Source: CAKUFA01 sp963618735
Lineage (GTDB): Bacteria; Bacillota; Clostridia; Christensenellales; Aristaeellaceae
NCBI GenBank assembly: GCA_963618735.1
Contig: CAVEUM010000011.1
Span: 7,989 to 71,988, forward strand
Direction: 5' to 3'
DNA length: 64,000 bases
Part shown: one piece after another, positions 50,863 through 60,585 of the stretch
How the letters are laid out: every line of letters starts with the position of its first letter
How positions within the stretch are numbered: the stretch's first letter is position 1
Notes under the pieces: generated by a model
Databases searched by the model: none
Told to the model about the DNA's origin: nothing
What the model saw: only the letters and a program-made list of their open reading frames with translations
Translations under genes and position numbers: made by a program

Positions 50863-52440
50863 TTACAGCGAGGATGCTGCCTTTTCTACAGGCAGGTGCG
50901 CGCAGTAGCGATCCAGCCAGGTCTGGAAACCTTCTGTATCAGCCTTCTCCGGCGCGAGCGTTTCAGAAGGCATGCCAGCAAAAACTTTCTGCTGGAGGTA
51001 GCTTTCCAGCGTTTCGCCATTTTCACGCTGCATACCGTACATCGCCAACAACCCGATGCCCCATGCGCCGCCTTCTCCGGCAGTTTCCATAACGGTGACG
51101 GGAGCATCAATGGCTGCGGCAAGGATACTCTGGCCGACCACAGGCGTTTTGAACAAACCGCCATGGCCAAAGATTTGCTGAATTTCCACATGCTCACGCT
51201 TGAGAATCCTCATGCCGACAGCCAAAGCGGCAACACAGCTGTAGAGGTTGGCACGCATGAAATTGGCGAGGCTGAACTTTGCATCGGGTTGACGGGTCAT
51301 CAGAGGGCATCCGTGCTCCATGCCTGTAACGGGCTCGCCAGAATAGTAATTGAAGGAAATGATGCCATCGCAGTCACGGTCAGCGTTCATTGCGGAGCTG
51401 AACAGCATGCCATACAGCTTGTCAGGAGAGAGCTCCGTGCCAGTCAACTTTGCAAATTCACTAAAGAGGCCGATCCAAGCGTTCAAATCCGATGTGCAGG
51501 AATTGCAGTGCACCATGGCAACGGGTTTGCCGCTGGGCGTGGTGACCATGTCAATCTCAGGATACACCTGACGCAATGGCTGATCCAGCACCACCATGGA
51601 GAAGATGGACGTTCCTGCCGAAACGTTGCCCGTGTGCGCAGCGACACTGTTAGTGGCTGTCATGCCTGTTCCGGCATCGCCTTCCGGCGGACAGAAGGGA
51701 ATACCCGACTGCAAACTGCCGGAAGGATCCAGCAGATGTGCTCCAGCCTCGGTGAGCGTACCGGCATTTTCACCAGCGCACAGAACCTCAGGCAAAATCT
51801 CCTGCAAGTGCCACGGATAGCGCTTCTCCGCGACCATGGCATCGAACTTGCTAACCATGCTTTCGTCATAGCTGCAGGTCTTGCTGTCAATGGGCATCAT
51901 GCCGGATGCATCGCCGATGCCGAGCACCTTCCTGCCTGTCAATTGCCAGTGCACATAGCCTGCCAGAGTGGTCAGGAAGCGGATATCCTTCACATGGGAT
52001 TCATCGTTCAGAACCGCTTGATACAGGTGGGAAAGGCTCCAGCGCTGGGGCATGTTAAAGTTAAATGCATCGGTCAGCGCTGCTGCCGCCTGACCTGTAA
52101 TGGTATTTCGCCAGGTGCGGAAAGGTGTCAGCAAGTGATCTTCCTGATCAAAGGGCAGATAGCCATGCATCATGGCACTAATGCCGATGGCGCCGATTTT
52201 CGTCAGCGTTTCATCATATTTCGACTGAACGTCATCCTTCAGCGCCTTGTAGCAGGCTTGCAACCCTGTCCACACCAGGTCAAGGTCATATGTCCATACG
52301 CCATTCACGAGCTTATCCTGCCAGGCATAACTGCCTGTTGCCAACACCTGATGATCAAGACCGATCAGCACAGCCTTGATGCGGGTAGAGCCAAGCTCAA
52401 TGCCCAGTGCTGTCTGACCATTTCGGATCATATCATTCAT
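50863..52440 (-). CDS. FGGY-family carbohydrate kinase
   Basis: A 525-residue sugar kinase of the hexokinase/actin fold. ALGIELGSTRIKAVLIG is the N-terminal phosphate loop; PPEGDAGTGMTATN, SAGTSIFSMVV and the late GHGGLFKTPVVGQ belong to the second domain. The sugar cannot be told from sequence; ribulokinase- and xylulokinase-like enzymes are close relatives. The ATG at 52440 follows AAAGGAGA; the longer reading crosses the promoter at 52489-52517. It is next to, and on the same strand as, the alpha-galactosidase. Confidence 0.88.
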   Translation of the reverse strand: MNDMIRNGQTALGIELGSTRIKAVLIGLDHQVLATGSYAWQDKLVNGVWTYDLDLVWTGLQACYKALKDDVQSKYDETLTKIGAIGISAMMHGYLPFDQEDHLLTPFRTWRNTITGQAAAALTDAFNFNMPQRWSLSHLYQAVLNDESHVKDIRFLTTLAGYVHWQLTGRKVLGIGDASGMMPIDSKTCSYDESMVSKFDAMVAEKRYPWHLQEILPEVLCAGENAGTLTEAGAHLLDPSGSLQSGIPFCPPEGDAGTGMTATNSVAAHTGNVSAGTSIFSMVVLDQPLRQVYPEIDMVTTPSGKPVAMVHCNSCTSDLNAWIGLFSEFAKLTGTELSPDKLYGMLFSSAMNADRDCDGIISFNYYSGEPVTGMEHGCPLMTRQPDAKFSLANFMRANLYSCVAALAVGMRILKREHVEIQQIFGHGGLFKTPVVGQSILAAAIDAPVTVMETAGEGGAWGIGLLAMYGMQRENGETLESYLQQKVFAGMPSETLAPEKADTEGFQTWLDRYCAHLPVEKAASSL

Positions 52441-52488
52441 AAATTCGTCTCCTTTATCTCGTCGATGATAACCGAAACCACTGTTTCC

Positions 52489-52517
52489 ATTATAATAAAG
52501 CTGTGTGAAATGGTCAA
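52489..52517 (-). promoter_or_regulatory. Promoter of the FGGY kinase gene
   Basis: On the minus strand TTGACC (52517-52512) and TATAAT (52494-52489) are separated by 17 bp. Confidence 0.88.
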
Positions 52518-52562
52518 GCTGCATTCTGCGTTTGTCATTGCAGAATTCTGTCTGTGTTTCAC

Positions 52563-52599
52563 GAAAAATGTGGCATGCGAGCGTTTTCACATGCCACAT
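52563..52599 (-). terminator. Terminator of the alpha-galactosidase gene
   Basis: On the minus strand ATGTGGCATG and CATGCCACAT form a perfect 10-bp stem followed by TTTTTC. Confidence 0.88.
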
Positions 52600-52603
52600 C
52601 GTG

Positions 52604-54775
52604 TTATTCAACTGCTTCCAGCACGTAGCTGACGGAAGCCGAGTCTCCATCAGGAAGCTTGCAGCACAGGCCGAACTGCTCCAGCTCAGCGCCGGTGAAA
52701 ACTTCTCCTGTTTCATCCACGCGGTATTTCATGGCAGGATTCAGGCCACGGAGCTTGACCACAGGAGGCAGTTCGTTGGCCGTTGCCTGCGCGCGCACCA
52801 TCATGAAAAATGCATGCTTCCGGTCTGGAGCGACGGTCATCCAGGCAGTATCATTGCCATCCCAAGGAGAGAGCAAGCGATGGAAACGGCCGTACAGCAG
52901 GGTCATGCGGTGTGCTTTGACAAACTTGATTTGCTCGCGAACTTCGGCCAAATCTGCGTCAGACAGCTTATTCAGATCCAGCTCATAGCCAAAGCATCCG
53001 CTCATGGCCACACGGCCGCGGGTGGAAATGGGGGTAATACGTCCCGTCTGGTGGTTGGGCACGGCACTGACGTGTGCGCCCATGGCAAAGGGCGGGAACA
53101 CCAAAGAGGTATCATACTGAATCTTGCAGCGATAGAGGGCGTCCGTGTTGTCAGAGCACCAGGTCTGCGGCATGTAGTGCAGCATACCCATATCAAAGCG
53201 TCCGCCGCCGCCTGCGCAGCTTTCAAACAGCACATGGGGAAAATCGTGAATCAGGCGCTCCAGCACGCTATAAAGACCCAGCATGTAGCGATGGGGAAGC
53301 TCTTGCTGATGTTTATTGCTCAGGTAGGAGGAGCCAATACAGGTGAAATTGCGGTTCATATCCCACTTGACGTAGTCAATGCCGGCAGTAGACAGCATAT
53401 TGGCCACGGAATTGTACATGTGCTCGCAAACCTCAGGCCTGCTGAGATCCAGCACCAGCTGGTTACGGCTCTGAATGTTCGGACGGCCATTGATGTGGAT
53501 GCACCATTCGGGATGCGCACGGAACAAATCACTGTCCGGGGAGATCATTTCCGGCTCGAACCACAAACCAAACTTCAATCCCATGGCGTGAATCTTTTCC
53601 GCCAAAGCGGGCAGGCCATCAGGAAGCTTTCGTAAATCAGGCGTCCAGTCGCCCAAAGAAGAATTGTCGCTGTCACGATGTCCGAACCAGCCATCGTCCA
53701 GCACGAACAGCTCAACGCCCACATCCGCGGCCTTTTCGGCAATTTTCAGCAGCTTTGCTTCGTTGAAGTCGAAATAGGTTGCTTCCCAGTTATTCAGCAG
53801 AATTGGACGGGGAGCTTTGGCATATTGTCCGCGAATGAGATGCTCGGCGCAGATGTGGTGGAATTGCTGGCTCATGCCGTCGAGACCGGCACTGGAATAA
53901 ACGAGTACGGCCTCAGGGGTGCAGAAGGTTTCACCACCTGCAAGATGCCATGCGAAATTCTGATCATTGATGCCGAGACGCACACGGGCCTTGCGGAAAC
54001 GATCCACCTCTACCCCTGCGTAGAAGTTGCCGCTGTAAACAAGCGCTGCGGCATAGACATCACCATGATCCTCGGTTGCATCCGGCCGCATAAGCGCCAG
54101 GAAAGGGGAGCCGGAATGACCGCTGGCACCATACGCGGTGGAGATGCACTGTTCGCCGAAAACCAACGGCCGCCGTACCCATTCGCGTTCACGAGCCCAT
54201 GCACCGGACAGCGTCAGCAGATCAAAGTTGGCGTCTGCCATGTCCAAGGAAAGGCTCATGGCGTTGTGAATGACGAGCTCTTGCGTGCCATTATTGCGCA
54301 GCACTACGCTTCTGGCAATGGCATCACAATCCTCAAAAATGGTATAGCGAAGCTCTGCTTCTAAGTGAAGCAACTCATCCTCCGCAGTCAGCAGCAACGT
54401 TTTGCTCTGACCAAAGGTGGAAGGAAGCCCTGGAAGCAGAGGCTTTTCATCCAGTACCTGTGCAGACTTGAACCGAAGATCAACGGTGCAGGTACCGTCT
54501 TCCTGCATAATGGTCAGGCCACCCTTGCGCGTATCCCCAAGACCAAAGGAGGGATACTCCTGCGGAACGCTATCCATGAGAGGGGCGTTGGCGGCTGGGT
54601 TGACATTTCCGTCGGCGGGCATGCCGAAGCAGCGATACACGTTGGCCGCGTTCAAGGCCTCAAGCCGTGCGCCGAAGTAGAGGTGTGTTATAAAGCCTCT
54701 GTCTGTAATACCAATGATGTAACTAATGCGGTCATTCCGAAGGTGAATCACATGATCTGCGACAAGAATTTCCAT
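52604..54775 (-). CDS. GH36 alpha-galactosidase
   Basis: A 723-residue glycoside hydrolase that removes terminal alpha-galactose from oligosaccharides such as raffinose or melibiose. It has an N-terminal beta-sandwich, a TIM barrel with the nucleophile in VKWDMNR at about residue 472 and the acid/base aspartate in SCAGGGGRFD at about 530, and a C-terminal beta domain. DDGWFGHRD and WEATYF also fit GH36. No signal peptide is present, so it acts in the cytoplasm on imported sugars. Start follows AGGAGG; it has its own promoter and terminator. Confidence 0.95.
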   Translation of the reverse strand: MEILVADHVIHLRNDRISYIIGITDRGFITHLYFGARLEALNAANVYRCFGMPADGNVNPAANAPLMDSVPQEYPSFGLGDTRKGGLTIMQEDGTCTVDLRFKSAQVLDEKPLLPGLPSTFGQSKTLLLTAEDELLHLEAELRYTIFEDCDAIARSVVLRNNGTQELVIHNAMSLSLDMADANFDLLTLSGAWAREREWVRRPLVFGEQCISTAYGASGHSGSPFLALMRPDATEDHGDVYAAALVYSGNFYAGVEVDRFRKARVRLGINDQNFAWHLAGGETFCTPEAVLVYSSAGLDGMSQQFHHICAEHLIRGQYAKAPRPILLNNWEATYFDFNEAKLLKIAEKAADVGVELFVLDDGWFGHRDSDNSSLGDWTPDLRKLPDGLPALAEKIHAMGLKFGLWFEPEMISPDSDLFRAHPEWCIHINGRPNIQSRNQLVLDLSRPEVCEHMYNSVANMLSTAGIDYVKWDMNRNFTCIGSSYLSNKHQQELPHRYMLGLYSVLERLIHDFPHVLFESCAGGGGRFDMGMLHYMPQTWCSDNTDALYRCKIQYDTSLVFPPFAMGAHVSAVPNHQTGRITPISTRGRVAMSGCFGYELDLNKLSDADLAEVREQIKFVKAHRMTLLYGRFHRLLSPWDGNDTAWMTVAPDRKHAFFMMVRAQATANELPPVVKLRGLNPAMKYRVDETGEVFTGAELEQFGLCCKLPDGDSASVSYVLEAVE

Positions 54776-54814
54776 GATAAACCTCCTGTGAAATTGAACA
54801 ATTTTCCTGCTACA

Positions 54815-54843
54815 AGTCTAGCAAGGCGTGTTGGGATTGTCAA
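54815..54843 (-). promoter_or_regulatory. Promoter of the alpha-galactosidase gene
   Basis: On the minus strand TTGACA (54843-54838) and TAGACT (54820-54815) with a 17-bp spacer. Confidence 0.85.
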
Positions 54844-54858
54844 GTGCAGGAACCAACG

Positions 54859-54892
54859 AAAAAGCTCCTTCTCAGCAAAACTGAAAAGGAGC
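54859..54892 (-). terminator. Terminator of the opp-serine hydrolase operon
   Basis: Minus-strand GCTCCTT-type stem (54886-54892 with 54864-54870) followed by TTTTT, just downstream of the serine hydrolase gene. Confidence 0.8.
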
Positions 54893-54906
54893 ATGAAAAC
54901 ACAATG

Positions 54907-56316
54907 TTACTCGTCACGGCCAAATACGCGCGTACCAACCCGAACGCCCCAGGCTTTCCTGTTGCGGATCAGGAACTCAAGACGCGTGGAGGGCGTTGTT
55001 GCCGCTTCGCTGGTGTAACCGAGGAATTTGGTGCCGCCGCAGTAGCGAAGTACGTAATCATTGTCGCCCTTGCGCGCCGCGGGCTTTCCTTCCTTCAGGT
55101 AAACAGTCAGATGTTCGGGCGAACCTTCGTGCCCGGTGAAATTGCCCGTGAGCATTTCAGGATCACTGAACGTGTCGCCATTCGGTGCGAACCGACGGAA
55201 ACACGTATCCAGCGGAAGATCCAGCAAAGCACTGTACAGCGTCCACAGGATGTCATCCATGTCCTCGTCACCCTGGTTGCACAGAATGGCGATGCCGTAG
55301 CCCAGGTCACGAATCGCCGCACCCTTGGAGGACACGCCGTGCAGACCGCCTGCGTGCTCCAGGAAGACGTGGCCATCACGGACAAACTTGTTCAGTCCCA
55401 TGCAATAGAAGTCATAAGCGCCTTCGGGATACTCAGCGCCAACCAGACGTTCAACAGCCTTGGCAGGAATCGCCTGCTTTCCATTGATAACGCCGCCATT
55501 AGCAAGGCAGCAATAGTAAGCAGCCATGTCGGGCGCGGTAGATTTGACCATGGCGCAGCCACGGAAGGGGGGAAGAATGTTCCAAATATCATCGCCGATG
55601 GTTTCGCCATTTTCACGCTCAAAGAGGGATGTTATATTGCCCTGCGCCATCGCCTTGGCAGACACGCAGTCATCATCCATCACCGTACGCGTCATGCCAA
55701 TCGGGGCAAAGATGCGATCACGGCAGAAGTCTTCCAGCTTGATGTGTGCAGCGGCGTCCACTACATAGGAGAGAATTGCGTAGCCCTCGTTGGAGTAGCT
55801 CATGATTTCTCCGGGCGCACCAAGCGTAGGGTAGGGACAATGCGCCACATAGTCGATAATCTGCTCGATGGTCTCCATCTTGTTGGGCGCAGCATCACGC
55901 ATTTCATAAAGCCACGGGCTGGGACGGCGGTCGGTGTTCATGGCGATGGACCATTCCAGAGGCTCCATGGGAGGCATGCCGGAAGTATGCATCGCCAGGT
56001 GACGAATGGTAACCGCACTCTGAGGCGTTCCTGGAATGCGGAAGGAAGGAATGTACTTGCTCACCGGGTCATCCACGGAGAGCACACCTTCTGCATCCAG
56101 AATGCATAGAGCCAGCGCTGTGATGGATTTGCTCATGGACGCGATGCCAAAGACGGTATCTGCGTCGACAGGCACAGTCATGGCAAGATCACGCACGCCA
56201 TACTGTCCAGAGAAAACAATGCCGTCTTTTCCTTTGACGCACACCGAAACACCTGCCAGATGCTGATCCTTTACAAGCTTTGCAATGCGTGCGTCTACCG
56301 CCTGAACATCAAACAT
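54907..56316 (-). CDS. Beta-lactamase-fold serine hydrolase
   Basis: A 469-residue class C-type serine hydrolase (penicillin-binding/esterase superfamily). The catalytic SxxK is S60-M-S-K63 in FGIASMSKS, and the second motif YSN is at 174-176; a third, HAGG-like element replaces KTG. The last hundred residues look like an accessory beta domain. No signal peptide is seen, so it may be cytoplasmic. It starts 14 bases after oppF, so it belongs to the transporter operon; a D-aminopeptidase, esterase or peptide-processing role is plausible. Confidence 0.87.
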   Translation of the reverse strand: MFDVQAVDARIAKLVKDQHLAGVSVCVKGKDGIVFSGQYGVRDLAMTVPVDADTVFGIASMSKSITALALCILDAEGVLSVDDPVSKYIPSFRIPGTPQSAVTIRHLAMHTSGMPPMEPLEWSIAMNTDRRPSPWLYEMRDAAPNKMETIEQIIDYVAHCPYPTLGAPGEIMSYSNEGYAILSYVVDAAAHIKLEDFCRDRIFAPIGMTRTVMDDDCVSAKAMAQGNITSLFERENGETIGDDIWNILPPFRGCAMVKSTAPDMAAYYCCLANGGVINGKQAIPAKAVERLVGAEYPEGAYDFYCMGLNKFVRDGHVFLEHAGGLHGVSSKGAAIRDLGYGIAILCNQGDEDMDDILWTLYSALLDLPLDTCFRRFAPNGDTFSDPEMLTGNFTGHEGSPEHLTVYLKEGKPAARKGDNDYVLRYCGGTKFLGYTSEAATTPSTRLEFLIRNRKAWGVRVGTRVFGRDE

Positions 56317-56330
56317 ACAGGTTCCTCCGA

Positions 56331-57278
56331 TTACAAGCCGAATTTTTTCCGCAACGCTGCCTCTTCAGAAGGCGAGCAGTAGACGAAATGCTCCGGTTCA
56401 ATTTCCACCATGGAAGGCTTCTCAACGGAATAATCGTGGTCTCTTTCAGGGACATAATCCGTGCGGACACGCTTCCGTTCTGTTAACGGATTCGGCTCAG
56501 GAATGGCGGAAAGCAGCGCACGCGTGTAGGGATGCATGGGATGTGCGTAAAGATCCTCGCTGCGGGCAATCTCCACCATTTTACCGTAGTACATCACGCC
56601 AATGCGATCACTGAAGTACTTGACGACAGACAGATTGTGGGCGATGAACAGAATCGTCAGACCCATTTCATCCTTCAGGTCATTCAGCAGGTTGATGACC
56701 TGTGCCTGAATGGACACGTCCAAAGCAGATACAGGCTCATCCGCAATAATCATGCGCGGCTTGATAATCATGGCACGGGCAATGCCGACACGCTGACGCT
56801 GACCACCGGAAAACTCATGCGGATAACGGGTTGCGTGCTCAGCGGTCAAACCGACCTTGCGGAGCATTTCAACCACCTGACGGCGAACTTCTTCCTTGTC
56901 CTTAATGCCGCGCAGGGTCAGTCCTTCACCGACAATTTCGCCAATGGTCATGCGGGGGTTCAGGGACTCAATCGGGTCCTGAAAGATCATGGCAATATTG
57001 TTGGTGAGGAATTTCCGCTTTTCACGGGTCATGGGGCCTGTAATTTCCTGACCGTCAAAGAAGACCTGGCCGGAGGTGGGATCATACAGGCGGATAATGG
57101 TGCGTCCGGTGGTGGTTTTGCCGCAGCCACTTTCACCAACAAGGCCAAAGGTCTCTGCGGGATGAATGCCGAAGGAAATGTCATCCACGGCCTTCACTGT
57201 CATGCGCTTCTTACCGCGGCCAGAGGTGAAGGACTGGCACAGGTGCTTGACCTCCAGAAGATATTGATCATTCGACAT
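56331..57278 (-). CDS. Oligopeptide-type ABC transporter ATPase (OppF-like)
   Basis: A 315-residue ATPase subunit. Walker A GESGCGKTT, signature EFSGGQRQRVGIARA, Walker B MIIADEPVSALD and the C-terminal oligopeptide/dipeptide transporter extension are visible. It energises uptake with its OppD partner, overlapping that gene by 11 bases. Confidence 0.93.
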   Translation of the reverse strand: MSNDQYLLEVKHLCQSFTSGRGKKRMTVKAVDDISFGIHPAETFGLVGESGCGKTTTGRTIIRLYDPTSGQVFFDGQEITGPMTREKRKFLTNNIAMIFQDPIESLNPRMTIGEIVGEGLTLRGIKDKEEVRRQVVEMLRKVGLTAEHATRYPHEFSGGQRQRVGIARAMIIKPRMIIADEPVSALDVSIQAQVINLLNDLKDEMGLTILFIAHNLSVVKYFSDRIGVMYYGKMVEIARSEDLYAHPMHPYTRALLSAIPEPNPLTERKRVRTDYVPERDHDYSVEKPSMVEIEPEHFVYCSPSEEAALRKKFGL

Positions 57279-58338
57279 CTGCGGCCGCCTCCTTCATGCG
57301 CTTGATACGATCCTTTAACTGTTGCGGCATTTCGATTTTGGGTGCCTTGGGATGCAGAAGCCAGGTTGCCGCCAAATGGGTATCCGACAGGCGGAAATAC
57401 GGCGGCTCTTTCTTGGTATCAATCTTCAACGCATACTGGTTTCGGGCGGCAAAAGCATCGCCGACAGGGGGATAAATCATGTTTGGCGGCGTGCCGGGAA
57501 TGGCCATCAGGCGCTCTTTGGTCTGCAAATCAGGCATAGAAGACAACAGTGCCCAAGTGTACGGATGGGCAGGCTCGAAGAAGATTTCTTCCGCAGTGCC
57601 CATTTCCACAATGCGGCCGGCGTACATGATATTGACACGGTCTGCCATGTTGGCCACAACGCCCAAATCGTGGGTGATGAAAATCACCGACAGATGACGT
57701 TCTTCACGAATGCGGTTAATCAATTCGAGAATCTTGGCCTGCACAGTTACGTCCAGGGCAGTGGTGGGTTCGTCACAAATCAGGATTTCGGGGTCACCTG
57801 CCAGAGCAATGGCAATCACGATACGCTGACGCATGCCGCCGGAAAATTGAAAGGGATACTGCGTGAAACGACGCTCTGCATCCGGGATGCCAACAGCTTC
57901 CATCAGTTCCAGTGCACGCTTCTTGCACTCGGCTTTGTTCAGACCCTTCTTGCGGAGCACCTCGGTGATTTGCTTGCCAACCCGCATGATGGGATTCAAC
58001 GCAGACATGGGATCCTGGAACACCATGCCAATGCGATGTCCGCGGATCTTATGCATATCGTCTTCCTTAACCTTGGTCAGATCCATGCCATCATACAGGA
58101 TTCGCCCGCTGTCAATCTGCGCATTAGGCGCCAGAATACCCATAATTGCCTTGGTGGACACTGACTTGCCTGAGCCGCTTTCACCAACGATAGCAACCGT
58201 CTCGCCGCGTTTCAGGTCAAAGCTGACGCCGCGCACAGCCTGCACGATGCCGCCATAGGTGCGGAAGGAAACACGCAGATCTTCTACGCGCAGGATGACA
58301 TCATCCGGCATAGCTGCGGTATTCATTTCATTTGCCAT
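57268..58338 (-). CDS. Oligopeptide-type ABC transporter ATPase (OppD-like)
   Basis: A 356-residue ATPase. Walker A GESGSGKSV, signature QFSGGMRQRIVIAIA, Walker B ILICDEPTTALD, and the characteristic C-terminal stretch with a substrate-transporter extension (NQYALKIDTKKEPPYF). In this subfamily the extension can hold a cysteine-rich cluster site; cysteines are not conserved here. It lies between oppC and oppF genes. Confidence 0.93.
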   Translation of the reverse strand: MANEMNTAAMPDDVILRVEDLRVSFRTYGGIVQAVRGVSFDLKRGETVAIVGESGSGKSVSTKAIMGILAPNAQIDSGRILYDGMDLTKVKEDDMHKIRGHRIGMVFQDPMSALNPIMRVGKQITEVLRKKGLNKAECKKRALELMEAVGIPDAERRFTQYPFQFSGGMRQRIVIAIALAGDPEILICDEPTTALDVTVQAKILELINRIREERHLSVIFITHDLGVVANMADRVNIMYAGRIVEMGTAEEIFFEPAHPYTWALLSSMPDLQTKERLMAIPGTPPNMIYPPVGDAFAARNQYALKIDTKKEPPYFRLSDTHLAATWLLHPKAPKIEMPQQLKDRIKRMKEAAADVE

Positions 58339-58344
58339 CCGTTA

Positions 58345-59502
58345 TCACGCATCCTCTCCGCGCCTGGTGGGGTCCATGGCGTCGCGTAGTCCGTTCGAGA
58401 ACAGGTTGAAAGCAACCATCAGCAGGGAAATCAACACAGCGGGGAACAGGGTTTGATAGGGGTACTGCAGCAGAACGTCCTGACCGGTAGAAAGCAGCGT
58501 ACCGATGGAGGGTTCCGGCGGTTTAATGCCCAGGCCAATGTAGGCCAGGAAGGATTCAGAGAAGATAGCGCCCGGGATAGCAATCATAGCGCGGGTAATC
58601 AGGGGGCCAACCGTGTTGGGCAGAATGTGGCGGAAGATCAGCTTTCGGTCAGGCACGCCCAGTGTCCGAGCTGCAAGGACATACTCACGTCCCTTGAAGC
58701 GGTAGAACTGCGCACGAATCAGCCGCGCGGTGCCGATCCATCCGGTAACGGTCAACGCCAGAATAATGGAGAACATGCCGGAGCCGAACAGAATCATGAA
58801 CAGAATGGTCACCACGATATAAGGCAGGCCATCCAGCACTTCGGCAAAATGGGTCATGACCAGGTCCACCTTGCCGCCATAGTAGCCGGCGATGGAGCCG
58901 TAAATCACGCCGATTACCACGTTGGTGATCACCGAAATAAAGGCAATCAGCAGGGAAATTCGTGTGCCCTTAAACAGACGCGTCAGAATATCACGTCCAA
59001 GATAGTCGGTACCGAACCAGTGGTATTCGCCTTCCGGCACACCGCAGTAGGCATAATAGTCAACCTTGATGTCAACAATGGCTACACCTTTGGCTTCGTA
59101 CTCGTTGAGAATTTCCAGCACGCAGCCTTCAGGATAGCGGCTGGTGTCTTCCAGAGAAGACTTCTTGCGGTTGGTCAGCACCATGGTGCCGTCAGCAACA
59201 CCGATCTTTTCAAGCAGCGGAATCTTCGGAGGAAGGTTCTTCTGGCTTACATTTTGCTGGGTGTAGGAATAGCCTGTAACATTGGGCACCACAATAGCAA
59301 GGATAATTACAACCACGATAATCGTCAGGGAAATCATGGAAAGCTTGCTCTTGCGCAGGCGCTGCCAGGCGTCACGATAAAATCCGATGGGCTTCGTTTT
59401 GAATTCTTCATCGTGGAACTCAACCTTGCCAATCGGTTCAAAGTCTTCTTCAGGGATGTTCTCCAGTTCCTCCGGGAGATGATTTCGGTCTTCAATAATC
59501 AT
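58345..59502 (-). CDS. Opp-type ABC transporter permease (OppC-like)
   Basis: A 385-residue permease with an N-terminal cytoplasmic segment of about 50 residues, one helix, then an enlarged extracytoplasmic loop of about 85 residues before the conserved HWFGTDYLGRDILTRL. Five further helices and the EAA-type coupling loop (LGVPDRKLIFRHILPN) follow. The insertion makes it longer than the usual 300-residue OppC. Its ATG overlaps the oppB stop (TAATG). Confidence 0.92.
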   Translation of the reverse strand: MIIEDRNHLPEELENIPEEDFEPIGKVEFHDEEFKTKPIGFYRDAWQRLRKSKLSMISLTIIVVVIILAIVVPNVTGYSYTQQNVSQKNLPPKIPLLEKIGVADGTMVLTNRKKSSLEDTSRYPEGCVLEILNEYEAKGVAIVDIKVDYYAYCGVPEGEYHWFGTDYLGRDILTRLFKGTRISLLIAFISVITNVVIGVIYGSIAGYYGGKVDLVMTHFAEVLDGLPYIVVTILFMILFGSGMFSIILALTVTGWIGTARLIRAQFYRFKGREYVLAARTLGVPDRKLIFRHILPNTVGPLITRAMIAIPGAIFSESFLAYIGLGIKPPEPSIGTLLSTGQDVLLQYPYQTLFPAVLISLLMVAFNLFSNGLRDAMDPTRRGEDA

Positions 59503-60452
59503 TACTTGCCACCTCCCACACGAATACGAGGATCAATAATACCATAGGAAATATCCACGATCAAAATCGTGAACAGAGAAATTGCAGAGTAGAAAATCAG
59601 CAGAGCCACCGTCAGAAAGTGGTCACCTGCCAGGATGGAATCAATCAGCAAGCCGCCCATGCCGGGGACAGCAAACATCTTTTCCACCACCAGAGAGCCG
59701 CCCATAATGCCGGTAATCATCGGAATGATGGTGTTGGCAATAGGCACGAGGGAATTGCGGAAGGCATGCTTGACGGTTGCCTCGGTACGGGACAGGCCTT
59801 TGGTGCGTGCCAGCAGCAAATATTCAGAAGACAGCGTTTCAATCAATTCGCCGCGCAGATAACGGGCGATAGAGGCAATCGGGCCCAGAGCCAGGGCAAT
59901 AATCGGCAGAATCATGGAGTAGAACTGCTGCCCAAAATTTGCGGCCTGAGAATTGTACAGCGTCGGGAAGACGGGCCACAAATACGTGAAGCAATACTGC
60001 AGAAGCGATGCAAACACGAAAGATGGCACCGATATACAGATCACAATTAGGAACGATAGAATATTGTCGGTCATTTTGTTGCGCTTCAATGCCGCCCATG
60101 TGCCGACAATAATACCCAGAGGGATGGATATGAGCAGCGAGAAGACGTTTAATATCACCGTGGGCGGAATGCGGGAAGACAGAATTTCAAATACATCCAG
60201 GCCGGGACGCACTTTGACGGACGTACCAAAATCACCGCGGGTGACAATACCCTCGATGAAGTAGTAGTACTGTTTAAGCATCGGCTCATTCAGGTGCATT
60301 TCGGCTTCCAGTTTGGCCTGAATCTCGGGGGAGACTTCAGGGTTTTCGAAGATGCTCATGGGCATCAAACGAATGACCCAGAAAGACAGGGTCATGACCA
60401 GAAAAAGCGTCAGCAGCATGGCGCCGATACGGCTCAGAATATATTTGAACAT
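59502..60452 (-). CDS. Opp-type ABC transporter permease (OppB-like)
   Basis: A 316-residue permease with six predicted helices. MFKYILSRIGAMLLTLFLVM begins the protein, and the coupling-loop segment TKGLSRTEATVKHAFRNS is conserved. The start at 60452 is preferred over a GTG at 60464 because GGAGG falls between them. It is separated from the binding-protein gene by a perfect stem-loop. Confidence 0.92.
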   Translation of the reverse strand: MFKYILSRIGAMLLTLFLVMTLSFWVIRLMPMSIFENPEVSPEIQAKLEAEMHLNEPMLKQYYYFIEGIVTRGDFGTSVKVRPGLDVFEILSSRIPPTVILNVFSLLISIPLGIIVGTWAALKRNKMTDNILSFLIVICISVPSFVFASLLQYCFTYLWPVFPTLYNSQAANFGQQFYSMILPIIALALGPIASIARYLRGELIETLSSEYLLLARTKGLSRTEATVKHAFRNSLVPIANTIIPMITGIMGGSLVVEKMFAVPGMGGLLIDSILAGDHFLTVALLIFYSAISLFTILIVDISYGIIDPRIRVGGGK

Positions 60453-60523
60453 CAGGGCCTCCACTCTTGCCAGGGGAACCGCGAATAAGTCAGTTCGTTA
60501 AGGCATTGTAATAAAATGAACGG

Positions 60524-60570
60524 TAAGGTGCATGGATGCACCAACAGGATCAGCACATCCATGCACCTTA
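60524..60570 (-). other. Perfect stem-loop between oppA-like and oppB-like genes
   Basis: A 15-bp perfect inverted repeat (60524-60538 with 60556-60570), with no T tract after it on the minus strand. It may stabilise the upstream binding-protein mRNA or act as a partial terminator, giving less permease than binding protein. Confidence 0.65.
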
Positions 60571-60585
60571 TAGATTTACGGGAAA

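Noticed and set aside
52505..53635. 376-codon plus-strand frame opposite the alpha-galactosidase
   Set aside because: Antisense shadow of a GH36 gene with visible catalytic motifs.
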